A DNA stretch of 64,000 nucleotides from Streptococcus parasanguinis (lineage in GTDB: Bacteria; Bacillota; Bacilli; Lactobacillales; Streptococcaceae). Below the pieces are notes generated by a model. The model searched no databases and had not been told where the DNA came from. It saw only the letters and a program-made list of their open reading frames with translations. The translations under genes and the position numbers were made by a program. Positions 34,901-43,727 of the stretch are shown one piece after another (the first letter of the stretch is position 1; every line of letters starts with the position of its first letter). The DNA lies in NCBI GenBank assembly GCA_905188195.1, contig CAJJKY010000001.1:62001-126000 (forward strand), read 5' to 3'.

Positions 34901-34929
34901 AAACAAAGGAAATTGAATCAAGCTTATGA
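31906..34929 (+). CDS. esaA: Type VII secretion membrane protein EsaA
   Basis: 1007 residues. One N-terminal membrane helix (about 10-31) is followed by a very large extracellular region with long coiled-coil stretches (about 250-400 and 620-780). A block of about five membrane helices (about 808-995) ends the protein. This is the YhgE/Pip-type layout of EsaA, a phage-receptor-like core subunit whose stalk spans the cell wall. RBS AAGGAAAAGG precedes it. The stop overlaps the essA start (ATGA). Confidence 0.93.
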   Translation: MEVKNKKWLKYIGQSAVVLLLMGSVVGLYTTVQKDQKQNEAKTVQTTENTKLNIAVVNEDKAVKLNDKEYNLGASYVKNIERDNSQNWSVLPRGAAESGLADGKYQLMIVIPSDFSEKVLEVNAVNAEKTTVTYKVNAAGNSQVENEANKVAKDIVSDLNSQLVDMYMVSILSNLYTAQKNVETSNKIQSTNIGSYRSNLLASALDSKNIFPSLYSLSTSSVESNNALKTVLESYTQAFDQLTQSQDQYGQNFDTLIKQRSEDKISHEEFMNQLMSMNQSVVSEKTQELYKNLQQNQEAITKQLSQPTETEGDASGTKTYAGLTKDVNDRVADLEKGIKAERDKLDEHEKNIESSVKEKILDYYGLKEGDKVTLHTLLGKPKIETISKARDKADDDIRQAIEKLPSLDPASLNLNKYGNLNAAIDFDSAFAGTKAQAKGNADELKRLAAEVDAKLTAVADVLNAKSGKQKVSIHVPAGVKVDTWTYDGQTYAGSGEQEVELKDGKQIQIHLVEDGGAMPSAIDVEVLVNGVSSTSVTVSAEDLKTAVANYASKASEIALDYQRAGALINAYYPEDDNHVRHSLYDPIEDMDLTNALVDIVKAAVSSNMKDYRKSIETDESGDATKSVKAQLDGTLKQLQDLGPQLQANLQAIENTNKDLTQNINDQLTQYADLQKRLEEISKAQETVTQAQTKTDADLSALGSEYTSLLSSTEGVKSSSRSNVEAANSTNEIFSQLNKELEKAQGNTEKLSSNAESLMGEFDKELSENGNFVEAFRKVFNNAYENGVPNEVLLDFLSNPVAEKSSSVKATINVYRPFIWIFMLEVLSLFTAYLFATQPIIRKVKDRFKLDRLQESDLLSVGVLVGLSLILGLVIGMISSIQLSVGREYVPSWVFLAVLASFVLVQLQYLLLKHFRVIGMGLAFFMLISYVYLSSAIGTTATLSGLPAMVKNVNLLSILEGQFAGYFDGQTAGIGVFFGLLVFFGLLAVANIFIPKKFTQTKEIESSL

Positions 34930-35381
34930 AAAAAATGATGTATCTTCTCTTTGTCTTTAGTCTCTTACCAGTAGCTGTTGTTTCTGCAGATGATTTTATT
35001 GATAATCGTCTGCAGGTCAACAACTCACGTCTTGAGACAGAGCAGGAAAAGACACTTGGGGGCCAATTGGATGCGACTGAGTCTCTTTTCAATGAGAAGG
35101 ATCAGAAAAAATTAGCAGATGAAAAACGCAAGCAAGAGAAACAATTGACCGATTCAGACGGCCAGTTGTTTTCTGCTATAAAGGGAAAGAAAAAAACGGG
35201 GCTTGAAGCAGACCTGTTCCAGCCTGAAAATCAAAAATTATCTAAATTCGAGTCCAATGTGGAGGACAATTCGGCCAGCTTGTCGGATTTTATTCCAGCC
35301 TTGCAAATGCTGGCTTGGAGTGCCCTTCTCTTTGGAATTGCTGGCTATATTTCCTATCGAATCTATAGAAAAGAGGCCTAA
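34926..35381 (+). CDS. essA: Type VII secretion protein EssA
   Basis: 151 residues with a signal-like N-terminal hydrophobic segment (about 4-20), a charged extracellular middle and one C-terminal membrane helix (about 122-145). This is the usual EssA plan. It overlaps esaA by 4 bases and is followed directly by esaB. The exact role of EssA in the T7SSb core is not well defined, but it is essential in Staphylococcus. Confidence 0.9.
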   Translation: MKKMMYLLFVFSLLPVAVVSADDFIDNRLQVNNSRLETEQEKTLGGQLDATESLFNEKDQKKLADEKRKQEKQLTDSDGQLFSAIKGKKKTGLEADLFQPENQKLSKFESNVEDNSASLSDFIPALQMLAWSALLFGIAGYISYRIYRKEA

Positions 35382-35624
35382 ATGGACCAACATATCAATG
35401 TCACCTTCCGTATGAATGGTGCAAGCCATGACCTCCGAATCCCAACACGGATGGAGGTGCGACGCTTGATTCGGGAATTGGATCAGATCTTTGGGTCTGC
35501 CATGGAGCCTAGAAGCAAGTATCAGTTGTGCGTGGTAAATAAAGGCATCTTGCTGGATGAAGGCAAGGTGGTACAAGAGTATCCGATCACGAGTGGTGAT
35601 CTGATCGAGATTGAGGAGTGGTAA
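35382..35624 (+). CDS. esaB: Ubiquitin-like T7SS protein EsaB (YukD family)
   Basis: 80 residues, entirely cytoplasmic, with the beta-grasp pattern of YukD/EsaB (HINVTFRMNGASHDLRIPT at the start, a helix, then ITSGDLIEIEEW at the end). It starts one base after the essA stop. EsaB is a small regulatory or structural part of the T7SSb core. essB starts at a GTG one base after its stop. Confidence 0.93.
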   Translation: MDQHINVTFRMNGASHDLRIPTRMEVRRLIRELDQIFGSAMEPRSKYQLCVVNKGILLDEGKVVQEYPITSGDLIEIEEW

Positions 35625-35625
35625 G

Positions 35626-36915
35626 GTGAAAGAAGAACAATTTACACTGGAAGAACAAGTCTTCCGTTTTGAAAAAGAAGAAACTTGCTGGCGGCTGGAC
35701 CTCAAGCGTTCAGAAGTGGATAGCCAGGATTTACGCAATTTATGGATTTTGGATCTCCATCATCCCTTGTTTTTAGAGCAAAGCATGACAGCGGATCAAG
35801 ACCAGATTCATCTGACCTATCAGACAGATGCGCTAGGCTTGAGTGCTGAAGAAATACAGGCATTACCGGTTTCAGACCGTCTGCGTCTAGCTATCAATGT
35901 CTTGGATTTGGCGCCAGCCTTGGAGCTTCCGGTGACCTTTATGTTGCATCCTATCAATTTGTTTGTGACCAAGGATGCGCAAGTCAAGATCGCTTATCGC
36001 GGGGTGCCGGGGATGATGGTGCCACGCAAGTGGGATCAGGTTGAATTCTTGCGTCAGGCCAAGTGCTATGCGGTCACTCTTTTCGGGGACTGGGATTTCA
36101 TGGAGCTCTATCAAGGCACACTTGAATTAGAAGATCTACCTGATTTCTTGGTGGAAATCCGTGATGCCGCTAGCTTAGAAGAGATGAAAGTTCTCTTAGA
36201 GAAAGCCTACCAAGAACGCAAGGAAGAGGAAGAAAAGACCTTGACCTTGGTTTCAAGTCGTCAACACCGAATCTTTAAGTTGGCAACAATATGGCTTTCA
36301 GCTGTAGTGGCCCTCTTACTCTTGCCTTTGATCTATTTAGTCTTTTTCCAAGCACCCTTTAAAGAAAAGTTGCTTCAAGCGGATACAGCCTATCTCAAAG
36401 TAGACTACACCGGTGTGATCGATGAGTTGGAGGGAGTGGCTCCAAGCAGTCTTCCAACGACACAGAAATATGAGTTGGCGACGTCTTATTTGCAAGGCTT
36501 GAATTTCTCAGAGGACCAAAAGAAGGTCATCCTTAACAATGTTACGCTCAAGTCAGACAGCCTCTATCTCCACTACTGGATCTATATCGGCCGTCATGAC
36601 TTTACCCAAGCGCTGGATACAGCCAAGCGGATCGACGATTCAGACTTGATCATCTACGCCCTTCGTAAAGAAATCAAGGCGACACGTGATAGCGAAAAAC
36701 TCTCTGGTGAACAGCGCGAGAAAAAACTCTCTGAGCTTGAGGGCGAATATAAGAAATACTGGGATGCCCGCTCTAAACTCTTGGAAGCAGAGACAGATGA
36801 AACCAAAGCTTCCACTAGCAGCTCAACAACAGCTTCATCTACAGAAGGTTCCTCAACAGAAAGCTCGTCTTCTACAACTGCAAGCTCGACTGAGTCTAGC
36901 GAACACAAGGAGTAG
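35626..36915 (+). CDS. essB: Type VII secretion pseudokinase-fold protein EssB
   Basis: 429 residues from GTG 35626 (GGAG upstream; an in-frame TTG at 35611 overlaps esaB). The N-terminal cytoplasmic YukC domain is pseudokinase-like (about 1-215). One membrane helix follows (about 223-247), then an extracellular helical domain (about 250-390) and a Ser/Thr-rich tail (about 395-429). EssB connects the EssC motor to the membrane core. The tail, which looks like a wall-spanning low-complexity linker, is longer than I expect for the family. Confidence 0.93.
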   Translation: MKEEQFTLEEQVFRFEKEETCWRLDLKRSEVDSQDLRNLWILDLHHPLFLEQSMTADQDQIHLTYQTDALGLSAEEIQALPVSDRLRLAINVLDLAPALELPVTFMLHPINLFVTKDAQVKIAYRGVPGMMVPRKWDQVEFLRQAKCYAVTLFGDWDFMELYQGTLELEDLPDFLVEIRDAASLEEMKVLLEKAYQERKEEEEKTLTLVSSRQHRIFKLATIWLSAVVALLLLPLIYLVFFQAPFKEKLLQADTAYLKVDYTGVIDELEGVAPSSLPTTQKYELATSYLQGLNFSEDQKKVILNNVTLKSDSLYLHYWIYIGRHDFTQALDTAKRIDDSDLIIYALRKEIKATRDSEKLSGEQREKKLSELEGEYKKYWDARSKLLEAETDETKASTSSSTTASSTEGSSTESSSSTTASSTESSEHKE

Positions 36916-36918
36916 TCT

Positions 36919-39900
36919 ATGAAAAAACGTATCATACTCTATAAAAAAGGTTTTCGCTATGAGCTAGCGCTAGAAGAGGGAAAAACAGCGACCGTATCGA
37001 ATCAAGAAACAGCTCAGATGACCCTGGCTTCGCAAGAAAAACCCCTTCATTTCCAATGGAGTCAAGGAGAAATCTTCTACCAGTATGGTGAAGACAAGGG
37101 TGTGCTTGAAAATAGCAAGATTCTTGGAGATGTGGTCTGCTACTTGGCGACAGGGGAAGTCCATACCTATGAACTGCTTGATAAGGAAGAAATTCTCGTA
37201 GCAGATGAAAAGGGTGCGGATGTGCGCTTGCACTATCCAGTACGCTTTCTCCTTGTGAAAAAAGAGCAGACTTGGACTTGTCAGCTCTTATCCGGAAAAC
37301 TCTACCATAACCACAAACTCGTCAGTGAAGCGACTTTTCCACTGGCCTTTGGGGATGAACTGGCTATTGGAGATGTGACCTTTAAGCTCTATCCGGAAGA
37401 ATTTGGCGTGGAAGGGGCTGTCGAAGTGAGTCCTTATCTGGTGCCGCGCTTGCATTCACGCTATGACTTCTACAAGGACTATCCAGAGTACCACCGGTCT
37501 CCGCGGATCATCTACCGGAGTTCGGAAGACAAGATCTTGATCAATCCTCCAGGAGCGGAGCCTCAAAAGCCATCGGATGAACTCTTGAAGTTGATCATGC
37601 CACCCCTCATCATGGTTGGGGTGACCCTCTTGATCACCATTTTCCAACCGCGGGGTCTCTATATCATCGCGACGGTATCCATGTCTGTGGTCAGTGTGAT
37701 CTTTTCGGTCCAAGGCTTCTTCAAGAATCGTAAGAAATACAAAGAAGACAAGAAAGAGCGCGTGGAGCTCTACCATCTCTATCTCAAGGATAAGGCCAAG
37801 GACTTGGAACAGCTATCTCGGAAGCAGCGAGAAGGCATGTTTTACCATTTCCCAGCGATCGAAGACTTGACCAAGATGGTCAAACGCTATGACTCGCGGA
37901 TCTACGAAAAAACACCGCTTCATTTTGACTTTTTGGCCTATCGTTTGGGCTTGGGCAAGGTTCCAACCAGCTATGAGCTCAAATATGGTCAGGAAGAACG
38001 CAGTGGGAAGAAAGATGCCTTGGAAGAAGAAGGCTATGCCCTTTTCCAAGCTCATCAAAAAATCGACAATCTTCCGATTGTAGCCAGCCTTAATCGGGGA
38101 CCTGTAGGGTACGTCGGCCCTCGTCCCATCGTGCTCGAGCAGTTGCAACTCCTCGTTGCCCAATTAGCTGTCTTTCACTCTTACCATGATCTGACCATTA
38201 TTCCGATCATTCCAGAAGAAGAAAAAGAAAGCTGGGATTGGATGCGCTGGTTGCCTCATGCGACCCTGCAAGACATGAATGTCCGTAGCTTCGTCTACAA
38301 TCAGCGGACACGCGATCAGGTCTTGAACAGTCTCAACCAGATCCTCAAGCTCCGCAAGGCGCAAAAAGAGGAAGAAAAAGCTAATGATACCAAGATCTTC
38401 CACCCTCACTATGTGGTCCTCATCACTGATGAAACCTTGATTTTGGACCATGTCATCATGGAGTTCTTCCGTGAGGATCCGACAGAGCTCGGCTGCTCCA
38501 TTATCTATGTGGCAGACGTGCTCTCATCACTTTCTGAAAATATCCAAACTGTTATCTCCATCAAGGACCGCAACCAAGGGCAATTGCTCTTGCAAGAAGG
38601 GGTTCTTCGTGAGCTTGACTTCCAATTGGATCACTTCCCTGAAGGTTATGACAAGGAAGCCATCTCACGTGGCCTTGCCCCTCTTAAGCATATCCAACAG
38701 CTCAAGAGCTCAATTCCGGACTCGGTGACTTTCCTTGAAATGTACCAGGCGGAAACTTTTAATGACCTCAAGGTCTTGAGTCGTTGGGAGAGCCATGCCC
38801 CTTACCAAAGTTTGGCTGTGCCGATCGGTCTGCGCGGGAAGGACGATTTGGTTTACCTCAATCTCCATGAAAAAGCTCATGGACCACACGGTTTGATCGC
38901 AGGGACAACTGGTTCTGGTAAGTCTGAAACCATTCAGTCTTATATCCTGAGCCTTGCTGTCAACTTCCACCCACATGATGTGGCTTTCCTCCTCATCGAC
39001 TATAAGGGTGGGGGAATGGCCAACCTCTTCAAGGATCTGCCCCACTTGCTTGGGACCATCACCAACTTGGATGGCGCCCAGTCCATGCGGGCCCTAGCCT
39101 CTATCAATGCGGAGATCCATCGTCGGGAGCGGCTCTTTGGCCAATATGGGGTCAACCATATCAACCAATACCAAAAGAAATTTAAACTCGGTGAAGCGAC
39201 CGAACCGCTTCCTCACCTCTTCTTGATCAGTGATGAGTTCGCTGAGCTCAAGGTTAACCAACCAGACTTCATCAAGGAATTGGTCTCTATCGCGCGTGTC
39301 GGGCGTTCCCTCGGGGTGCACTTGATCCTTGCGACGCAAAAACCTTCTGGGGTCGTGGATGACCAGATCTGGTCCAACTCCCGCTTCAAGCTAGCCCTCA
39401 AGGTGGCTGACCGTGGAGACTCCATGGAGATGCTGCGGACGGCAGATGCGGCTGAAATCACCCAGACCGGTCGTGCCTACCTCCAAGTGGGGAACAACGA
39501 AGTCTATGAACTCTTCCAAACCGCTTGGTCTGGAGCAGACTACCAGCCTGAGAAGGACCAGCTAGGGATCGAAGACCATACCATCTACTTGATCAATGAA
39601 CTGGGCCAATACGAAGTCCTCAACCAAGACCTATCCGGTCTGGATATGGCAGAAGAAATCAAGGAAGTGCCGACAGAGCTGGATGTCATCGTGCAGGAAA
39701 TCAATCACTTGCACCAAGAAGAAGGCATCGCAGCTGTGGCCCAACCATGGTTGCCACCCCTCAAGGAGCGGATCACGCTGGATGAGCTGGACAAGGTCGT
39801 GCCGATCGAGGCTTGGCAAAAACGGACAGCTCCAAGTGTCCTGATCGGGGTCGCCGATATCCCGCAAGCGCAAAAGCAAGAAGCAGTCGCCATCGATCTA

Positions 39901-41319
39901 TCTAAAGATGGGAATATCCTCCTTTACGGAAGTCCAGGTACAGGAAAGACCACGTTCCTACAGACAGTCGCCATGGATCTGGCCCGCAAGCAGAGTCCGG
40001 AAAATCTGACCATGTACCTGCTGGATTTCGGAACCAATGGTCTAGCACCCTTGACTCAACTGCCACATGTGGCCGATAGCCTCCTGCTCGATCAGACGGA
40101 AAAAATCCAGAAATTCATCCGGATCATCAACCGCGAGTTGGATCGCCGCAAGAAGCTCCTGTCTGAGCATGGGGTCGGCACCATCGCCCTCTACCGTGAA
40201 GTGACCGGCAAGCAAGAGCCGACCATGGTCATCTTGATGGATAGCTATGAGTCCATGAAGGACGAGCCTTATGAGCAAGATCTCTTCAAGCTCTTCATGC
40301 GGATCTCTCGTGAAGGTCTCAGCATTGGCGTGCACCTGATCATCACAGCTAGCCGTCAGAACAACCTACGGGCTCAGCTCTATTCAAACTTCAAGCACCA
40401 GCTGACCTTGCCACAAAATGATATCTCTGAAGTCCGCGGTATCGTGGGAGCAACCCCACTGGCGTCTACCATGGAAGACATCAAGGGGCGGGCCCTCATG
40501 AAACGTGACGAAGTCGATGTCGTCCAGTTCGCCCTACCCGTCGCAGGGGATAATGATATCCAAATCATCAACAACCTCCGCGACCAAGTCCAAAACCTCA
40601 AAGAGATGTGGACAGGCCGCACCCCAGCAGGTATCCCAATGGTACCAGATGAGTTGACAGAAGCAGCCTTCTATGGACGTGAGGATGTAGCAACTTTGTT
40701 GGATGAAGGAAAAGTCCCACTCGGATTGGATCTGGAGACTGTTGAGCCTGTAACATGGGATCTCAAGAAAGGCAACCTTCTCTATCTGACAGACAAGGAA
40801 GAGCAGATGACACAATTCGTTAAACAAATTGCTCGTAGCAAGCAAAAGGTGATTGTGTTGGCGCCAGCCTATAATGAACTGCCAGAGATGGAAGGTGTGA
40901 CGATTCTCTCTACGAAGGAAGACTATGTAGCTGGAATCAAGAAAATGGAAGAAAATATCCAATTGAGATTGGAACAGCAGAAATCACAACATGAAGCAAC
41001 GATTGTACTATACAATCAGCTAGAACTTATGAATGATCTAAGTATGGATCTGCAATCTAGTCTGAACTATGTCCTTGAAAAAGGAGCGCGTGCGGGCTAT
41101 GCTACAGTAGCCATGAGTGGTAGTCAGTTGAATCGAAAAATTGACGAAGTATCAAAATCTATCAAACTCTATAAACAAGCGATCGTGGCCATGCGGATTA
41201 CAGACCAAAGTGTCCTAAATGTTATCAATCGATCAGTCCGTGAAGAACCACTTGATAGCCAGGTAAACTACTATGTAGAAGATGGATTTGTAAGAAAAGT
41301 GAAAGTATTAATGAAATAG
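36919..41319 (+). CDS. essC: Type VII secretion ATPase EssC (FtsK/SpoIIIE family)
   Basis: 1466 residues, the motor of the T7SSb. Two N-terminal FHA-type domains (1 to about 190) are followed by two membrane helices (about 228-272). Three ATPase modules follow: Walker A GTTGSGKS with Lys668, GSPGTGKT with Lys1010, and a degenerate third module (from about 1270) without a Walker A Lys. The C-terminal end of EssC is variable between strains and selects the effector repertoire in Staphylococcus. Codon use from 40650 on becomes visibly more AT-rich, consistent with exchange of this last part. Confidence 0.96.
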   Translation: MKKRIILYKKGFRYELALEEGKTATVSNQETAQMTLASQEKPLHFQWSQGEIFYQYGEDKGVLENSKILGDVVCYLATGEVHTYELLDKEEILVADEKGADVRLHYPVRFLLVKKEQTWTCQLLSGKLYHNHKLVSEATFPLAFGDELAIGDVTFKLYPEEFGVEGAVEVSPYLVPRLHSRYDFYKDYPEYHRSPRIIYRSSEDKILINPPGAEPQKPSDELLKLIMPPLIMVGVTLLITIFQPRGLYIIATVSMSVVSVIFSVQGFFKNRKKYKEDKKERVELYHLYLKDKAKDLEQLSRKQREGMFYHFPAIEDLTKMVKRYDSRIYEKTPLHFDFLAYRLGLGKVPTSYELKYGQEERSGKKDALEEEGYALFQAHQKIDNLPIVASLNRGPVGYVGPRPIVLEQLQLLVAQLAVFHSYHDLTIIPIIPEEEKESWDWMRWLPHATLQDMNVRSFVYNQRTRDQVLNSLNQILKLRKAQKEEEKANDTKIFHPHYVVLITDETLILDHVIMEFFREDPTELGCSIIYVADVLSSLSENIQTVISIKDRNQGQLLLQEGVLRELDFQLDHFPEGYDKEAISRGLAPLKHIQQLKSSIPDSVTFLEMYQAETFNDLKVLSRWESHAPYQSLAVPIGLRGKDDLVYLNLHEKAHGPHGLIAGTTGSGKSETIQSYILSLAVNFHPHDVAFLLIDYKGGGMANLFKDLPHLLGTITNLDGAQSMRALASINAEIHRRERLFGQYGVNHINQYQKKFKLGEATEPLPHLFLISDEFAELKVNQPDFIKELVSIARVGRSLGVHLILATQKPSGVVDDQIWSNSRFKLALKVADRGDSMEMLRTADAAEITQTGRAYLQVGNNEVYELFQTAWSGADYQPEKDQLGIEDHTIYLINELGQYEVLNQDLSGLDMAEEIKEVPTELDVIVQEINHLHQEEGIAAVAQPWLPPLKERITLDELDKVVPIEAWQKRTAPSVLIGVADIPQAQKQEAVAIDLSKDGNILLYGSPGTGKTTFLQTVAMDLARKQSPENLTMYLLDFGTNGLAPLTQLPHVADSLLLDQTEKIQKFIRIINRELDRRKKLLSEHGVGTIALYREVTGKQEPTMVILMDSYESMKDEPYEQDLFKLFMRISREGLSIGVHLIITASRQNNLRAQLYSNFKHQLTLPQNDISEVRGIVGATPLASTMEDIKGRALMKRDEVDVVQFALPVAGDNDIQIINNLRDQVQNLKEMWTGRTPAGIPMVPDELTEAAFYGREDVATLLDEGKVPLGLDLETVEPVTWDLKKGNLLYLTDKEEQMTQFVKQIARSKQKVIVLAPAYNELPEMEGVTILSTKEDYVAGIKKMEENIQLRLEQQKSQHEATIVLYNQLELMNDLSMDLQSSLNYVLEKGARAGYATVAMSGSQLNRKIDEVSKSIKLYKQAIVAMRITDQSVLNVINRSVREEPLDSQVNYYVEDGFVRKVKVLMK

Positions 41320-41332
41320 AAGGGGATGAAGT

Positions 41333-41701
41333 ATGGGAAAAGCAGCATTGCAAGCAGACTTAAATAGATGTCTTGGGCAACTGTCAGAAGTAAATGGGAA
41401 ACTTGGGAAATTAAGAGCAGCATTATCTAATCTACAAGGAGTTTCAACAGCAATAGAGTATGTTTTAGTCAGTCCAGAAAATATTAAGTCTAGTTATCAT
41501 CTTGCTGGTCATCCATATGATGAAGAAGCACAAACAGAAAAAAACACAGTGGATAAGACTGTGGAAAAATACGATGAGTATAAACTGAATATGATTTCTA
41601 GATTGAGTAGTAAAATTAGTAGTTTAGAATCTGAAGCAGCATCTTTAAGAAGTGGTATAAATATGTTGAGTCAAGCAATTGCTAGAGCGAAGGAGGATTA
41701 G
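41333..41701 (+). CDS. LXG-associated small helical protein (YwqH/DUF5082-like)
   Basis: 122 residues, nearly all helical, two long coils around a loop (about 48-70). Length, helical pattern and position directly before an LXG-type effector fit the YwqH/DUF5082 group of accessory proteins. RBS GGGGATGAAG precedes the ATG. It starts 14 bases after essC, so it is read from the machinery operon. The next gene starts one base after its stop. Role inferred: partner or chaperone for the LXG domain. Confidence 0.65.
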   Translation: MGKAALQADLNRCLGQLSEVNGKLGKLRAALSNLQGVSTAIEYVLVSPENIKSSYHLAGHPYDEEAQTEKNTVDKTVEKYDEYKLNMISRLSSKISSLESEAASLRSGINMLSQAIARAKED

Positions 41702-41702
41702 T

Positions 41703-43709
41703 ATGAGTGATGATGTGATTAAAGTACATGACTTACCAGGGATTGCTCAATATAGTGAGTCGATAAAACAGTTTTCTCAATCTTTAACAACGGCGACACA
41801 GGATACAGCTAGAACATTTAACGTTAAAATAGAAGGATCCGAAGGGGAAGCGATTGCAGCCTTTTTAGGACAACTAAACACTTTACAGAATCAGGTTTTC
41901 AACCAGATCCCAGCTTTTTTAAATAAATATTCTGCTAATGTTGGGAAATTCAGCTCAGCGGTGTCAGGAGGAGGGTTCACAAAAGAAGCTTGGACAAGCG
42001 AGTCTGGTTTATCGACTGTTCAATCAAAATTGACTGGCGAACAAGTGGATAAAGTGTCAGAAGTGGATCAAAAATTGCAATCTGCATTAAATATTGCTAC
42101 TGATGCATTAGATGAACCTGAAATTAGTATTTCTTCCGTAAAGAGTGGAGCGATTCTGAGCTTAAACGCAAGTTCATTAACTAGACAGGCGACACATGAA
42201 CCTTTTCAACTTGCGCATGATCTGTTTAATAAAGATCTTCAAACAACAATTGAAGAAGTTTCTGCATTAAGAAATGTTGTAAATCGGATGAAAATCTTGT
42301 TAAACGTATCTCCTAAAGCAGTTTTTGGAGTCATCTCTCGTGGTCAGCCATATTTTATGGAATTTGTAAGTAACATAGATGAGGCGAAAGCAATTACAGC
42401 TGTTTATGGTGGAAATATTGATGAATTAAATAATGTTAACTTTGATAAAATTAGTGGTGTTGTATTATTAATAATGTCTGATGGCGTAGCTAAATGGGTT
42501 GAGGATAAATCAAGTGATAAGTTAAATTCATTTTTTAACATTATTGGGAAGATGGAGCAGAAAGATAGTAGTAATATACTTTCACGAATGGTTGAAGCTC
42601 AAAATAATTTAGCTATATCAAACCAGTTGGAAATGGACATAGAAAATAGTAGCAATGGTAAAACATCCAAATTTAAATCTTTGAAGAAAAAAGAAACAGC
42701 ATTAAATGAACTTATTGGTATCACTAGGGGATTGTATATTGTTGAATTTGGAAAGGGTACTACTAAAGTAAGACCTGGAACAATGGAGACAGAAGTTCCT
42801 TACACTCAGACAATTGAGTTTAAGTTTAAAAATTCAGGTGAAATTGAATTTACGACGATTGACTCGTTTATGGGTGCGAGACGAACATATTCTAGTGACT
42901 TCCTTCAAGATACAAAGACATTGAATAATGAGAAGTATAAAATAAGATTTGCTGAAATTGAACAACAAAGGAGAGATGCAGGATTAGAATTTGCTAAGAA
43001 TCTTAGTTTAGCTTTTGTAGATGGTTATGTTACAGTAGCAGCTCCCGAGGCTAAGTTCGTATTTGATGCACTTAAAACTATCTCATCAGGTGATTACTAT
43101 GGAGGTGTTAATAAGTTAGTACCTGAAAATGTCAATGGAATAAAAGCAACCAATGCTGGATTAGCAGCTATTTTGAAAAGTACTATTGATTTTTCTAAGA
43201 CTACAAAAAACTTAAATGAGGATGAGCGAAAAGTTCTATTTGAATTCAAAAATAATATCTTAAATAGAGGTGCATGGGTGTTTAAACATCATGGAACAGT
43301 AGAGATATCAGCAGATACTTACTATCAATTCAATGTAACTCAGAAAAAAAAGGAATTAGATACTCAAGGTATTACAGGATACATAAAAAAGACTGCTGGA
43401 GGCAACGAAGAGGAGTATCAGAAAAAAATTGATCAGTTTAGAAAAATATTAGAAACAAAATATGAGAGTGATGATTTTAATAAGAGAACTGGAAAATATG
43501 AAATGAAAAGCTACAGTCCAGAGGTTATCAAATATATACTTGGTGAACAAGATCTAAAGAGTGAAAATTATTTAACTTTTGAAAAGCTTAATAAAGAACA
43601 GACAAAAGAACTTGAACACGCTATTAAAGATCTAGATAATTTGTATAATGATAATTCTAATGGTTCTAAATTCTATAATTACTTAGATAAAAAGTATGAT
43701 AACTACTAA
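41703..43709 (+). CDS. LXG-type T7SS effector with unrecognised C-terminal domain
   Basis: 668 residues from ATG 41703 (GGAGGATTAG upstream). The first 200 or so residues are a helical LXG-like targeting domain. A charged middle is followed by about 270 C-terminal residues (from about 400) that I do not recognise, rich in Lys, Asn and Tyr. No signal peptide and no membrane helix are visible. The gene is AT-rich, especially after 42400, and differs from essC in composition, as expected of a swapped toxin cassette. The next gene is the likely immunity gene. Toxin activity is not predictable here. Confidence 0.7.
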   Translation: MSDDVIKVHDLPGIAQYSESIKQFSQSLTTATQDTARTFNVKIEGSEGEAIAAFLGQLNTLQNQVFNQIPAFLNKYSANVGKFSSAVSGGGFTKEAWTSESGLSTVQSKLTGEQVDKVSEVDQKLQSALNIATDALDEPEISISSVKSGAILSLNASSLTRQATHEPFQLAHDLFNKDLQTTIEEVSALRNVVNRMKILLNVSPKAVFGVISRGQPYFMEFVSNIDEAKAITAVYGGNIDELNNVNFDKISGVVLLIMSDGVAKWVEDKSSDKLNSFFNIIGKMEQKDSSNILSRMVEAQNNLAISNQLEMDIENSSNGKTSKFKSLKKKETALNELIGITRGLYIVEFGKGTTKVRPGTMETEVPYTQTIEFKFKNSGEIEFTTIDSFMGARRTYSSDFLQDTKTLNNEKYKIRFAEIEQQRRDAGLEFAKNLSLAFVDGYVTVAAPEAKFVFDALKTISSGDYYGGVNKLVPENVNGIKATNAGLAAILKSTIDFSKTTKNLNEDERKVLFEFKNNILNRGAWVFKHHGTVEISADTYYQFNVTQKKKELDTQGITGYIKKTAGGNEEEYQKKIDQFRKILETKYESDDFNKRTGKYEMKSYSPEVIKYILGEQDLKSENYLTFEKLNKEQTKELEHAIKDLDNLYNDNSNGSKFYNYLDKKYDNY

Positions 43710-43727
43710 AATAAGAAGGTGTGAGGG

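Noticed and set aside
31906..34929. Phage infection (Pip/YhgE) protein unrelated to secretion
   Set aside because: The domain is shared, but the gene sits between esxA and essA and has the EsaA layout.
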